Source: Shewanella kaireitica (GTDB taxonomy: Bacteria; Pseudomonadota; Gammaproteobacteria; Enterobacterales; Shewanellaceae). Taken from it: a DNA stretch of 64,000 bases. The stretch is taken from contig NZ_JAKIKQ010000015.1 of assembly GCF_023284045.1 (NCBI RefSeq), positions 62,001 to 126,000 of the forward strand, written 5' to 3'. This document shows, piece by piece, positions 26,408 through 34,907 of this stretch; within the stretch, counting starts at the first letter, position 1; each line of letters begins with the position of its first letter. A program made the translations under genes and the position numbers. The notes beneath the pieces were generated by a model, which saw nothing but the letters and a program-made list of their open reading frames with translations, did no database searches and was not told the DNA's origin.

Positions 26408-27216
26408 TCGCTATAAGTTGCCTTGAACAATTGTTCTCCCTGAACTTTGTAGTTATTGATCATCCCTTGCGCCTCTGCGCTGATCAACCAATCACTTAAT
26501 GCTTTAGCCCCTTTATGGTTCAAATCTGGGTATTTTTCAGCATTGATCAGCATAATTTGATAAGGATTAGCGAGTGCTTTGCCACCATCAAAATCTACTG
26601 CTAGGTCAATCTTACCTGAGTAGGCAACAAAAGTACCACGGTCAGAAAGTGTATAACCTTGTAATTCATTTGCCATTAATAGTGTTTTGCCCATGCCTTG
26701 GCCAACAGAAGTATAGCCCGCAAAATCAGGCTTAACATCGGCTTTATTCCAAAGAATAAGCTCTTTCATATTGGTGCCTGAATTATCACCACGAGAAATG
26801 AAAGGTGCACCCGATTTAGCTATTTTAGCAAATGCAGCTTCAGCTGAATCACTCGGGCGAATTTTAGCAGGGTCATTTTTTGGACCTAAGATAACAAAAT
26901 CATTTTCCATTATCCCACGTGGAAGTCTGCCATATCCTTCTGAAACGAACTTAGCTTCAGCTGCTGGTGCGTGAGTCATTACAACATCAACGTCACCTTG
27001 GCGAGCAAGCTTAAGGGCTTTACCAGTCCCTGTTGCAATCACCTGAACTTTATAACCTGTTTCGGCTTCGAAAGTAGGTAAAAGGTTCTTCAACAAGCCT
27101 GAGTTTTCAGTACTGGTTGTGGTTGCTAGCTTAATAACTTCATTGGCTTGAACAGGCATTCCAACAAACAATGCAGCAGTCACAGCAAGACCAATAACGC
27201 GTTTAAGGTTTAACAT
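26404..27216 (-). CDS. tupA: Tungstate-binding periplasmic protein TupA
   Basis: A 270-residue binding protein with a signal peptide ending VQA near residue 24. The mature N terminus has the oxyanion motif LATTTSTENSGLL, the TupA signature, and later FISRGDNSGTNMKELILW. TupA proteins bind tungstate very tightly, and some relatives bind vanadate. The ATG at 27216 with AAGGAG upstream is chosen over a longer frame from 27312. A sigma-54-type promoter lies about 80 bases upstream at 27296-27311. Confidence 0.93.
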   Translation of the reverse strand: MLNLKRVIGLAVTAALFVGMPVQANEVIKLATTTSTENSGLLKNLLPTFEAETGYKVQVIATGTGKALKLARQGDVDVVMTHAPAAEAKFVSEGYGRLPRGIMENDFVILGPKNDPAKIRPSDSAEAAFAKIAKSGAPFISRGDNSGTNMKELILWNKADVKPDFAGYTSVGQGMGKTLLMANELQGYTLSDRGTFVAYSGKIDLAVDFDGGKALANPYQIMLINAEKYPDLNHKGAKALSDWLISAEAQGMINNYKVQGEQLFKATYSE

Positions 27217-27295
27217 TTTTACTCCTTGGCAAATATAAATGGGTTGCTCTATACCTGAGTAACCACTGAAAAGTGAAATCACTTGTGCAAACAAG

Positions 27296-27311
27296 AGCAA
27301 GTTTGATGCCA
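27296..27311 (-). promoter_or_regulatory. Sigma-54 promoter of tupABC
   Basis: On the minus strand the bases read TGGCATCAAACTTGCT. Against the sigma-54 consensus TGGCACG-N4-TTGCW this matches TGGCA and TTGCT, with the required GG and GC doublets 10 bases apart. It lies 80 bases before the tupA ATG. The divergently encoded NtrC-type activator is the natural partner. Confidence 0.7.
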
Positions 27312-27387
27312 TTTATAGTTTCGAGGATTTTGTATCACATCAGTCGCTTAAGTGTGAGCTTGATCCCATGCTTATTAAAAAGCATTC

Positions 27388-27400
27388 AGACAATATGTCC
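27388..27400. promoter_or_regulatory. Candidate activator site (palindrome) upstream of tupA
   Basis: The sequence AGACAATATGTCC matches 12 of 13 bases of GGACAATATGTCC, the reverse complement of a site at 34760-34772 before the TonB receptor gene. It lies about 78 bases upstream of the tupA -24 element, a usual distance for a sigma-54 enhancer site. A weaker 10-of-13 version is at 27470-27482, just before the regulator's own ATG. Confidence 0.5.
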
Positions 27401-27495
27401 CAACATCGCTAAACCGTGGTTCATAGTGACCTATTTCCAGCCGTTAGGTGGTAGACTTTGTTCATTATGAGTCAAAATGTCCTGTTTAAGACAAG

Positions 27496-28878
27496 ATGAG
27501 CCAGAGAGTAAATACTATGAAGCCAATTCCTTCCGCTGTATCAGTACTAATTGTTGACGATGAACCTGGTATGCGCAGCTTTTTGAAAAAGGCACTGGCA
27601 AAGAAGTTTGCGCTGGTGGAAACCGCTTCCAGTGTGGAGGACGCAGAACAGTTACGCTCACGCTGTCACTTTGACCTGCTTATTGTGGATATTCGCTTAC
27701 CAGGGCGTTCAGGTATTGAATGGCACGAAGCACTCAATGATCAAGAGCGACGATCTGACATCATCTTTATGACAGGTTATGCGGATATGGATGTGGCAAT
27801 AAAAGCTCTGCGCGCAGGGGCATCTGATTTTATTATGAAGCCGTTCCATCTAGAGCAGATGATGAAAGCCGTTGATCGCTGTATTGAGCGTCGCTTACTA
27901 AAGCGAGAAAACTTAATGCTTCGCCGCGAAGTCTCTTTTAATCAATCCTCTACCATTATTGGCCAGAGCGATGCGATGACTGAAGTAAAAGATGTGATTG
28001 CCCGTGTGGCGCCAACCAATGCCGTGGTCTTGATTGAAGGTGAGTCAGGTACAGGTAAGGAGTTGGTGGCCAGACAGCTGCATACATTGAGTGGCCGCCA
28101 AGGGCCATTTGTAGCGGTTAACTGTGGCGCCATCGCTCCAGAGTTATTAGAAAGTGAGTTATTTGGTCACTCCGCAGGTTCTTTTACCGGCGCAAAAGGT
28201 AATCGCGAAGGTTTGTTTAGTTTTGCTTCGGGTGGCACTATTTTTCTCGATGAAATTGGTGAGATGCCGCTAAAAATGCAGACGGCATTACTGCGAGTAT
28301 TAGAACAAAGAACCATTAGACCCGTCGGCAGTGAGAAAGAGATTAATATTGATGTCCGGGTACTAGCGGCGACTAACCGCAAGTTATCTGAGGAGGTTGA
28401 AGAGGGCAACTTTAGGCGTGACCTATACTACCGCCTCAACGTGCTTGATATTGTGATCCCCCCCCTGCGTGATAGACCTGAAGATATTGTAGAGCTGACT
28501 CATCACTTTACCTGCCAGTTAGCCTCAGAGCTTGGCGTTAAAGAGGTGGTATGGAGCCATGAGGATATGCTTAAACTGCAGCAACATGAGTGGCCAGGTA
28601 ATATCCGTGAGCTGCGAAATATGATTGAACGCTGTATATTGCTCGGCAAGCCACCGGCAGAGTACTGGAAAGCCCAGCCTAAAGCAGAGATGGTGGCTGA
28701 ATCTGGTTACCCGCTGCAATGGGCGTTAAAGGATGTTGAACGTGACCATGTGACCCGCGTTGTCGATATACACGGTGGTAATAAATCTGCTGCAGCAAGA
28801 GATCTTGGTGTATCGCGTAAAACGCTAGACCGTAAGTATAAAGAGTGGTTTGGCGGTGAAAAGAATATTGAAGAATAA
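27496..28878 (+). CDS. Sigma-54-dependent response regulator, NtrC family
   Basis: A 460-residue activator with three domains. The receiver has its phospho-acceptor Asp in LLIVDIRLPG and the Lys in DFIMKPFH. The AAA+ domain has Walker A GESGTGKE, the sigma-54 contact loop ELFGHSAGSFTGAKGN (GSFTGA variant) and Walker B GGTIFLDEIGE. A Fis-type helix-turn-helix (KSAAARDLGVSRKTLDRKYKEW) ends the protein. The kinase gene follows after 22 bases. It is divergent from tupABC, which has a sigma-54 promoter. ATG 27517 is an alternative start. Confidence 0.94.
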   Translation: MSQRVNTMKPIPSAVSVLIVDDEPGMRSFLKKALAKKFALVETASSVEDAEQLRSRCHFDLLIVDIRLPGRSGIEWHEALNDQERRSDIIFMTGYADMDVAIKALRAGASDFIMKPFHLEQMMKAVDRCIERRLLKRENLMLRREVSFNQSSTIIGQSDAMTEVKDVIARVAPTNAVVLIEGESGTGKELVARQLHTLSGRQGPFVAVNCGAIAPELLESELFGHSAGSFTGAKGNREGLFSFASGGTIFLDEIGEMPLKMQTALLRVLEQRTIRPVGSEKEINIDVRVLAATNRKLSEEVEEGNFRRDLYYRLNVLDIVIPPLRDRPEDIVELTHHFTCQLASELGVKEVVWSHEDMLKLQQHEWPGNIRELRNMIERCILLGKPPAEYWKAQPKAEMVAESGYPLQWALKDVERDHVTRVVDIHGGNKSAAARDLGVSRKTLDRKYKEWFGGEKNIEE

Positions 28879-28900
28879 GCCATTGGGCAGGAGAGTTTAG

Positions 28901-31033
28901 GTGTCATTTTTTTCCAATATATTTGGTGTTAGTTGGCAGCAGATGCAGGCTAAGGTGCGTTATCGCATTCTTATTCTCACCTTGCTACCGATCTTGTTAA
29001 CACTTGTCAGCTTAGTGTTTATTACCATTTATTGGAATATTAGTTACACAGGTAAACAGCTGTTTATGAAAGTAAAGGCTGACTTAACGGTTGCCAATAA
29101 CACCTTGGATTCAGTGCAAACGATTCAAGAGAAACGACTTGAGTTGGTGATGAAGTCGTGGAATTTTCAAAATGAGTTTCGAGAGTTAGATCCTAATGCA
29201 CGTGCAACCAGGAAAACATTGCAACAGCAGTTAGCACTAACCAAAACTGAATTAGATCTCGATTTTCTGCGCTTGATTACTGTAGCTGAAGCGGCTGCCG
29301 ACCCTGATCTGCGGCAGATGCTGCCACATATTGAAGACGACAAACCATTTTCAGGTTTGATGGTGTTATCGCCAAGTCGTTTGTCTCGTATTGATCCGGA
29401 GTTAGCAGAGCGAGCAAAAGTGACCGTGATGAAAACACAGCGGGCACAGGAACCAATTAAAGTCGACGAAAAGCGTGGCCTGCTGAGTCGCTCATTACTG
29501 CCCATTCCTGATGCCAATGGCCACGTGGCTTGGTACCTCGATGGCGGGATCTTATTGAATCGAGATACCCGTATTGTTGATCATATTCGTGATCTTGTTT
29601 ATGACAAAGGCACTTTACCTGAACGTTCTATTGGTACGGTGACTATTTTCCTCGATAACATTCGCATCAGTACCAACGTACCACTGCACTTTTTTCCTAA
29701 AGATGATGATAAACGTGGCCGAGCGCTCGGGAGTCTGGTGTCTTCAGAGGTGCGGGAAAAAGTCTTGAACCAAGGATTGCTGTGGGTCGATCGTGCTTTT
29801 GTATTTAATGATTGGTTTATCTCCGCTTACGCGCCTTTAGAGGATGTACAGGGGAAGCGTATTGGGATGATCTACACTGGTTTCTCTGAGTCACCCTTTA
29901 TCCATAATTACCTGCTGAATATTATTGAACTCGGTACCATCTTAATGCTGGTATTACTGGTTTCTGGCTGGTTAGTTTACCGTGGTGCCTATAGCTTGTT
30001 GCAACCAATTGAACGTATTCACCATGTAGTAAAAGCGGTGCAATCCGGCCGAAATCTTCGTATCGGCTCCTTAGGCCTTGATAGCGGCAATGAGTTGTCT
30101 AATCTTGCTGAACAGTTTGATCGTATGCTTGATCTGCTGCAGCGACGTAATACTCAAATTCAGGCCGCCGCTGAACAACTCGAAGTTAAGGTGGAAGAGC
30201 GTACTCGCAGTTTGCAGGAAAAAACGGAAGAACTTCAAGCTAACGTTGCCTTGCTTAATGAAACTCGTCAGCAACTGGTTATCAATGAAAAGTTAACTGC
30301 ACTCGGTGAATTGACCGCGGGTATCGCTCATGAGATCAACAATCCGACTGCGGTGATCCTCGGTAATATGGAGCTGCTGAAATATGAGTTGGGGGATAAT
30401 GCCGATGTTGTCGAAGAGGAGATTGAACTCGTCATCCAACAGGTAGGCCGTATCAGTACCATTATTCGCAGTTTATTGCAGTATAGTCGTCCTGGTGAGT
30501 TTAATGCGCCGCTAGAGATGCATCAGATCACGCCGATTATTGAAGAGATGTTAGTGCTTGTTCGTCACTCAATACATAAACAGGAAGTGGTGCTGCACCA
30601 AGAACTCAACGCAAGTTATCCAATTCAAGTTAATCGACCCCAGTTATTGCAGGTGCTTATTAATATTGTTGTTAATGCTGCTCATGCGATTAATGACAAA
30701 GGCCAGATCTGGATCCGCACCTATGACTGGGTACAAAGAGGCGAGCCGGTAGGGGTAAAGATTGAGATAGAAGATGAAGGTAAGGGGATACCGGAAGAGG
30801 AGCTAAACCGTATTTTTGACCCTTTCTACACCACTCGCAAAGATGGTACTGGCCTTGGGTTATCATTAAGCTACGGCATCATCAAACGTATTGGTGGCAC
30901 CATAGATGTGACCTCTACGGTGGGTAAGGGCAGTATGTTTACGATTGGTCTGTACCATACCGCTGTTGAAGCGCAAACCGATACTCCATACGAAGGGCTG
31001 CAGTTCCATGGCAGTGCGGATGAACAGCACTAG
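28901..31033 (+). CDS. Sensor histidine kinase paired with NtrC-type regulator
   Basis: A 710-residue membrane kinase starting at GTG with a GCAGGAGAG ribosome site. One helix near residues 24-46 and another near 345-370 enclose a periplasmic sensor of about 300 residues, probably a double Cache domain. A HAMP domain and coiled coil (LEVKVEERTRSLQEKTEELQ) lead to the phospho-acceptor in TAGIAHEINNPTAVI. ATPase boxes are NIVVNAAHAI, DEGKGIPEEE and GTGLGLSLSYGI. The signal is unknown; from context it might sense an oxyanion or related ligand. Confidence 0.93.
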   Translation: MSFFSNIFGVSWQQMQAKVRYRILILTLLPILLTLVSLVFITIYWNISYTGKQLFMKVKADLTVANNTLDSVQTIQEKRLELVMKSWNFQNEFRELDPNARATRKTLQQQLALTKTELDLDFLRLITVAEAAADPDLRQMLPHIEDDKPFSGLMVLSPSRLSRIDPELAERAKVTVMKTQRAQEPIKVDEKRGLLSRSLLPIPDANGHVAWYLDGGILLNRDTRIVDHIRDLVYDKGTLPERSIGTVTIFLDNIRISTNVPLHFFPKDDDKRGRALGSLVSSEVREKVLNQGLLWVDRAFVFNDWFISAYAPLEDVQGKRIGMIYTGFSESPFIHNYLLNIIELGTILMLVLLVSGWLVYRGAYSLLQPIERIHHVVKAVQSGRNLRIGSLGLDSGNELSNLAEQFDRMLDLLQRRNTQIQAAAEQLEVKVEERTRSLQEKTEELQANVALLNETRQQLVINEKLTALGELTAGIAHEINNPTAVILGNMELLKYELGDNADVVEEEIELVIQQVGRISTIIRSLLQYSRPGEFNAPLEMHQITPIIEEMLVLVRHSIHKQEVVLHQELNASYPIQVNRPQLLQVLINIVVNAAHAINDKGQIWIRTYDWVQRGEPVGVKIEIEDEGKGIPEEELNRIFDPFYTTRKDGTGLGLSLSYGIIKRIGGTIDVTSTVGKGSMFTIGLYHTAVEAQTDTPYEGLQFHGSADEQH

Positions 31034-31057
31034 CTAGACTTAATAGATAACTCAACA

Positions 31058-31084
31058 AGCCAGAACTTACCTGCTGGCTTTTTT
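31058..31084 (+). terminator. Terminator of the regulator-kinase operon
   Basis: Stem AGCCAG with CTGGCT around a 10-base loop, followed by six T residues, 25 bases after the kinase stop. Confidence 0.8.
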
Positions 31085-31149
31085 ATACCCGTCTAGTTGA
31101 AGATGCTCGTAACAGAGGTATTAACTCGATACCGTTAGGTATTTCAGGC

Positions 31150-31319
31150 AAAAAAAAGCCAGAATAAAATTCTGGCTATAAAGAGTGTGTGTGAGCAATG
31201 TCGTGCAAAACCCGTCGCAATAAATTAATGCTAAATAAGCAGTTACCTAGTGCTCTTGGTAAAAAACTCAAACTTGCAGGAGATGAGATGCCTTTAAGTT
31301 TTGATGAGTTCTGGAACGC
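31150..31319 (-). ncRNA. ryhB: RyhB small RNA, first copy
   Basis: On the minus strand this gives a transcript of about 170 bases containing the RyhB core GCACGACATTGCTCACA. It ends in a terminator hairpin AGCCAGAA/TTCTGGCT followed by eight T. The promoter is TTGCAC-17-TACTAT, with the start predicted at G 31319. A Fur box (31322-31340, 15 of 19 consensus positions) covers the -10. RyhB represses iron-using genes when iron is scarce, base-pairing with mRNAs through its core with Hfq. This copy carries about 48 extra bases 5' of the core relative to the second. Confidence 0.88.
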
Positions 31320-31321
31320 AT

Positions 31322-31340
31322 GTAAATAGTAATCATTATC
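31322..31340 (-). promoter_or_regulatory. Fur box of first ryhB
   Basis: Fifteen of 19 positions match the Fur consensus GATAATGATAATCATTATC. The box overlaps the -10 element TACTAT (31326-31331), so Fur with iron should block transcription. Confidence 0.82.
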
Positions 31341-31490
31341 ATTTGGTTGTGCAAGCTTTTATTTGAAGAATGCTAAAATTAGTTGACTGAAATAGTCTGT
31401 TATTTTATTAATTCAATTAATTACAGTAACTTAATTAGTTTGAATTATTTGTGATAACAAGAATAATTGTGGTGATGATAAATTACAGGC

Positions 31491-31612
31491 AAAAAAAAGC
31501 CGGGGAAAAATCCCGGCCACTTAAGAGTGTGTGAGCAATGTCGTGCTTAATAAAACTCGTTAGCCATTAAAGATGATGAGAACTTTAACAATTAACCTGA
31601 GTTTTGGAACGC
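31491..31612 (-). ncRNA. ryhB: RyhB small RNA, second copy
   Basis: On the minus strand this gives a transcript of about 122 bases with the core AAGCACGACATTGCTCACA. It ends in a GCCGGG/CCCGGC hairpin and eight T. The promoter is TTGCAA-17-TATTAT (31642-31647 and 31619-31624), with predicted start at G 31612 (GCGTTCC, as in the first copy). A Fur box overlaps the -10. Terminators differ in sequence between the two copies but keep the fold, so both are probably functional. Confidence 0.88.
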
Positions 31613-31614
31613 AA

Positions 31615-31633
31615 GTTAATAATAATCATTCTC
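31615..31633 (-). promoter_or_regulatory. Fur box of second ryhB
   Basis: Sixteen of 19 positions match the Fur consensus. It overlaps the -10 element of the second ryhB promoter, and the geometry is the same as at the first copy. Confidence 0.83.
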
Positions 31634-31677
31634 ATTTGGGTTTGCAAGTTTTATTATGTAAATAACTCAATAAATCT

Positions 31678-32136
31678 TTATAACTGCTTTTGCAGATGCA
31701 GTTTGTTCTGACTTAATCGCTGGCTATCTGCAGTCATGGCTGTGATCTGGTATTGGTTGTTGATCAACATGTTCAGCATCACAGGGAAGCAGTTTTGGGT
31801 TTTCACTTCCATCAGTTTATAGCCTTGTTGCTTTGCCCAACGTTCTTGGTATTCAAGCATGCTTTTAGCTAAGCCCAAGCCGCGATAGTCAGGAACTATA
31901 CCGCCTAACCAGCTATAGAATGTGTCATCAGCATTTTGATAACCAAGCTTAAAGCCGGCGACTTCACCTTCAATTTTAGCAATGAGTAATAACGCCGGCG
32001 TAGACAGTAAGCGGCTGCTGATCTCCTGGCTTGAGTACGGTTGTTCAAATTCAGGGATAGCATCATAAGCTTGATCTAAGCGTGCTAATACTTCAGGTGT
32101 AAATTCGGTAACTGCTTCTATTTCAATGGTGTACAT
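31678..32136 (-). CDS. GNAT acetyltransferase
   Basis: A 152-residue acetyltransferase. The acetyl-CoA loop is IVPDYRGLGLAKSMLEYQERWA near residue 85, preceded by GEVAGFKLGY and followed by VKTQNCFPVMLNMLINNQY. These fit the GNAT fold; the acetyl acceptor is unknown. It lies just upstream of the second ryhB promoter on the same strand, separated by about 30 bases, with no clear terminator between. Confidence 0.88.
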   Translation of the reverse strand: MYTIEIEAVTEFTPEVLARLDQAYDAIPEFEQPYSSQEISSRLLSTPALLLIAKIEGEVAGFKLGYQNADDTFYSWLGGIVPDYRGLGLAKSMLEYQERWAKQQGYKLMEVKTQNCFPVMLNMLINNQYQITAMTADSQRLSQNKLHLQKQL

Positions 32137-32257
32137 TTTCTAGTCTCATAATTTTCGCCAGTTCACCTTAAATGTCTCTTAAATAAACGAGGCAAAGGTG
32201 AACGAATTGGCGAAATTATAACAGGTCTGGCCAGTTGTTGTTAAGAGCAGATTAGCG

Positions 32258-32917
32258 CTACAGTGCGGTTTTGCGAGCCGTCTCTTGTAAAATCTTTTCC
32301 TGTAGCACCTTTAACAGTAAACCATAGGCAGGCAAGAAGAGGCCGAGGCTAACGATTAATTTAAAACCATAATCCACAGCTGCAATTTCAGGCCAGTTGG
32401 CAGCCATAAAGCTATCTGTTGACGCGTAAAAAGCAAGAGAGAAGAACACTAGCGTATCAACAAGGTTACCGATAATGGTCGATGCTGATGGTGCAACCCA
32501 CCAAGATTTTGTTTGTCTTAATTTTGCAAAAACAAAGATATCCATTAATTGACCTATAAAGTAGGCCGCAAAGCTGGCAAAGGCGATTCTAAAGACAAAG
32601 CTATTAAATTCTAGTAACGCGGCCGCACCTTGAAAGCTCCCCTGGTGAAACACAACGCCCATTAGATAAGAGATGATTAAGGCTGGAAGCATGGCGAGAA
32701 AGATGATCTTTCGCGCGGCCTGTTGACCAAAAATTCTAACGGTAAGATCGGTTGCAAGGTAAACAAAAGGAAAGCTAAAAGCGCCCCATGTGGTATGCAA
32801 TTCAAAGATCTGAAACGGAAGTTGCACCAAGTAGTTACTGGCACAAATAATAACAATATGAAAGCCTGCTAAAAGCAGTAACGCACGGCGAACCTGCGTC
32901 TGAGATAACATCAACAT
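32258..32917 (-). CDS. yhhQ: Queuosine precursor transporter YhhQ
   Basis: A 219-residue inner-membrane protein with about six helices. It takes up 7-cyano-7-deazaguanine-type precursors for queuosine in tRNA. Family marks are FPFVYLATDLTVRIFGQQAARKII near residue 50, FASFAAYFIGQLMDIFVFAKLR in the middle and SASTIIGNLVDTLVFFSLAF after it. The ATG at 32917 has an AGG seven bases upstream, which falls inside a preQ1-like leader. A short GTP- or queuosine-related neighbour is not present. Confidence 0.9.
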   Translation of the reverse strand: MLMLSQTQVRRALLLLAGFHIVIICASNYLVQLPFQIFELHTTWGAFSFPFVYLATDLTVRIFGQQAARKIIFLAMLPALIISYLMGVVFHQGSFQGAAALLEFNSFVFRIAFASFAAYFIGQLMDIFVFAKLRQTKSWWVAPSASTIIGNLVDTLVFFSLAFYASTDSFMAANWPEIAAVDYGFKLIVSLGLFLPAYGLLLKVLQEKILQETARKTAL

Positions 32918-32924
32918 CTTGTGG

Positions 32925-32961
32925 CCTTTTTTAATAAATCGGGCGGGGTGAGGGAACCCGC
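32925..32961 (-). promoter_or_regulatory. Candidate preQ1-I-type riboswitch before yhhQ
   Basis: On the minus strand the leader reads GCGGG, a loop UUCCCUCAC, CCCGC, a short spacer, then an A-rich tail ending AAAAAAGG, 7 bases before the ATG. A G-rich stem with a C/U loop and an A-rich 3' tail holding the ribosome site is the layout of preQ1 class I switches. YhhQ is a preQ1-pathway transporter. Assigned by shape only. Confidence 0.5.
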
Positions 32962-33065
32962 AATAGCAAACATCGCTATAATTTTACAATTTGTGGTTAA
33001 TCAAAGTAGTGTGAACCCATAATCGGGGCGGCAAATTATAGAGCAGAATTTTTTCAGAGCAAGCA

Positions 33066-33101
33066 TAAAAATGATGTAGCAGTTGATTAACCACTACATC
33101 A
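33066..33101 (-). terminator. Terminator of menF
   Basis: A 9-bp stem ATGATGTAG/CTACATCAT with a 13-base loop, followed on the minus strand by a short T-run, about 30 bases after the menF stop. Confidence 0.7.
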
Positions 33102-33130
33102 TAGGATAACTGATTGATTTTTTGTTGGCG

Positions 33131-34501
33131 CTAAAGCTCGGTCAGTATCGACAGAATGGTGGTTAACTTGTTTTCCAACTCGCTCCACTCTTTATCTGCC
33201 TCAGAGCCTGTGACAATCCCCGCACCAGCAAATAGGTTAATACGCCCAGGTTCTATGCGAGCGCTGCGAATAGCGACTGCAAATTCACTTTCATGTTTAT
33301 TGAAGTAGCCACAAGCACCAGCGTACCAGCCTCTGACGTAACCTTCTTGTTGGCGAATAAAGTTCATTGCAGGTTCTTTAGGTAAACCACCAACTGCGGG
33401 AGTGGGGTGCAGTGCTTGAATCAGCTGAAAATCATTCACACCCGCTTTTAGTTCGGCTCTAATAGAGCGATGCAGATGTTGAATATGGCTTAATTTTAAT
33501 ACTGTTGGAAACTCTTCTGCGCCAACGTAATGGCTTAAAGGGTTCAATACATCAACGATTTGCTGCCTAACTAGCTGATTCTCGTGACTATTTTTGGTGT
33601 CGTCCAGCAGCTCTTGCGCTAAGGCTTTATCTTGCTCTTGGTTAATACCTCTAACGGTTGTCCCTGCTAGCGCTTCGGTAAACAACTCGCGTTGTCTACG
33701 GCGATATAAGCGCTCTGGAGTGCAAGAGATAAAGGCGTTTTCAGGACTAAACTGAAAACCAAACTGGAAACTATTTGGATTTCTTCCTTGCCAACACGCA
33801 AGCAGTGTCCAGGGATCTACCTGTTCGTTTATCTCAAGCTGAGTTTGGCGAGATAGCACCACTTTAGGTGTTTCTTTAATAAACTTTGGGTGGGTGACTT
33901 GATTGACCAGTTCGGTCCAGCGATAACGATCTGGCTTGTCGCTGCGACCCATTAACGCGACCTTATTTGGTGGCGTTAGTGGCTTAGGCTTATCTAAGGC
34001 TGCTATCGCTTGCTGTGCAGTAGCGATCTCAGCTTCCAAACTACTGTCGGTAAAATTTAGATTTACCAGCAGTTTAAATTCGTTGCCGCTGCGACGTAAT
34101 TCAATGCGGGGTAATACAAAGCGTGCCTTGCCAAACTCCGGCCAGCTTTCATTCTTGCGGTCAAAAGCGACCCCACCGTAATAGCGGACGTCTTGATTAC
34201 TCGTCAGTGCTCTTTGCTTTTGGTATTCAGCTGACATCTCAAGGTCGTCAACATCATCACCAAAAAAGAAATCCTTACAGCAACCAATAGCGGCGACTTC
34301 ATCTTCGGTATCACGCCCCTTCCAATAGATCCTTGGATAAGTGGACTGTGCTGCTAACCAAGCAATTACAGGGATCGCCGAAATCGTCACCGACAGCTGA
34401 ATAATCGGATCGCTGTGTGGTTGTAGAGTAAAGGATGTGAGCTTGTCGGTTAAAGACTTAATAGCGTGAGACAGCAAAGGGGCGGTCAATAAATACTCCA
34501 A
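33131..34501 (-). CDS. menF: Isochorismate synthase MenF
   Basis: A 456-residue chorismate-binding enzyme that converts chorismate to isochorismate for menaquinone. The C-terminal two-thirds carry the family motifs: SCTPERLYRRRQRELFTEALAGTT, LHPTPAVGGLPK, GWYAGACGYF and GIVTGSEADKEWSELENKL. The AGT helix region DDTKNSHENQLV is also present. Menaquinone is needed for anaerobic respiration, which fits a Shewanella-like host. No other men genes are next to it. Confidence 0.94.
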   Translation of the reverse strand: MEYLLTAPLLSHAIKSLTDKLTSFTLQPHSDPIIQLSVTISAIPVIAWLAAQSTYPRIYWKGRDTEDEVAAIGCCKDFFFGDDVDDLEMSAEYQKQRALTSNQDVRYYGGVAFDRKNESWPEFGKARFVLPRIELRRSGNEFKLLVNLNFTDSSLEAEIATAQQAIAALDKPKPLTPPNKVALMGRSDKPDRYRWTELVNQVTHPKFIKETPKVVLSRQTQLEINEQVDPWTLLACWQGRNPNSFQFGFQFSPENAFISCTPERLYRRRQRELFTEALAGTTVRGINQEQDKALAQELLDDTKNSHENQLVRQQIVDVLNPLSHYVGAEEFPTVLKLSHIQHLHRSIRAELKAGVNDFQLIQALHPTPAVGGLPKEPAMNFIRQQEGYVRGWYAGACGYFNKHESEFAVAIRSARIEPGRINLFAGAGIVTGSEADKEWSELENKLTTILSILTEL

Positions 34502-34907
34502 ATCGTATTTCTTATGGGCTATGTGAGGCGCTGACCTCTACTTGCAGTTCACCCATTTTCAAATTGGTAATAAGAATCTTTACCACAAAGTAATATCCAC
34601 CGACTAGAGTGTCAAGTCGGTTGCTTTGCTGCTGTGAGCTATGACTGACTATTTTATGTTCATGCTATGGTTTTTCCTATTTGTAGAAAATGGCCTAAGG
34701 CTAGCTTATTCATTTTATAGCCTTTACTGTGTCTTTTTGTCTGTCATGAAGTTCTAGTTGGACATATTGTCCTTGCGTGCGTTGGTTAGTAACTCCCTTT
34801 GTTTTAATTAGTTGATCTAAGTTTGTATTTGTAAGTTGATAGCTTGTGCGTTGCTACTCTCTTTCTAACAATAGGCGTTAATAATGTCGTTAGGATGATG
34901 AAAACCA
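34502..34907 (+). promoter_or_regulatory. Control region of the TonB/ECF operon
   Basis: About 400 non-coding bases between divergent menF and the TonB receptor gene. It contains palindrome GGACATATTGTCC (34760-34772), which matches the site upstream of tupA. About 68 bases downstream is TAGCTTGTGCGTTGCT (34840-34855), a partial sigma-54 match with a perfect TTGCT -12 part but AG in place of GG at -24. No Fur box is visible, which is unusual for a TonB receptor. Confidence 0.45.

Noticed and set aside
31198..31329. A 43-residue plus-strand frame starting ATGTCGTGC across the first ryhB gene
   Set aside because: It is antisense to the conserved RyhB core and is not kept in the second copy, where the same ATG meets a stop after ten codons. 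It is probably a by-product of the RNA gene.
34502..34907. A Fur box or cobalamin riboswitch upstream of the TonB receptor
   Set aside because: I looked for GATAATCATTATC-type sequence and B12-box-like blocks and saw neither.
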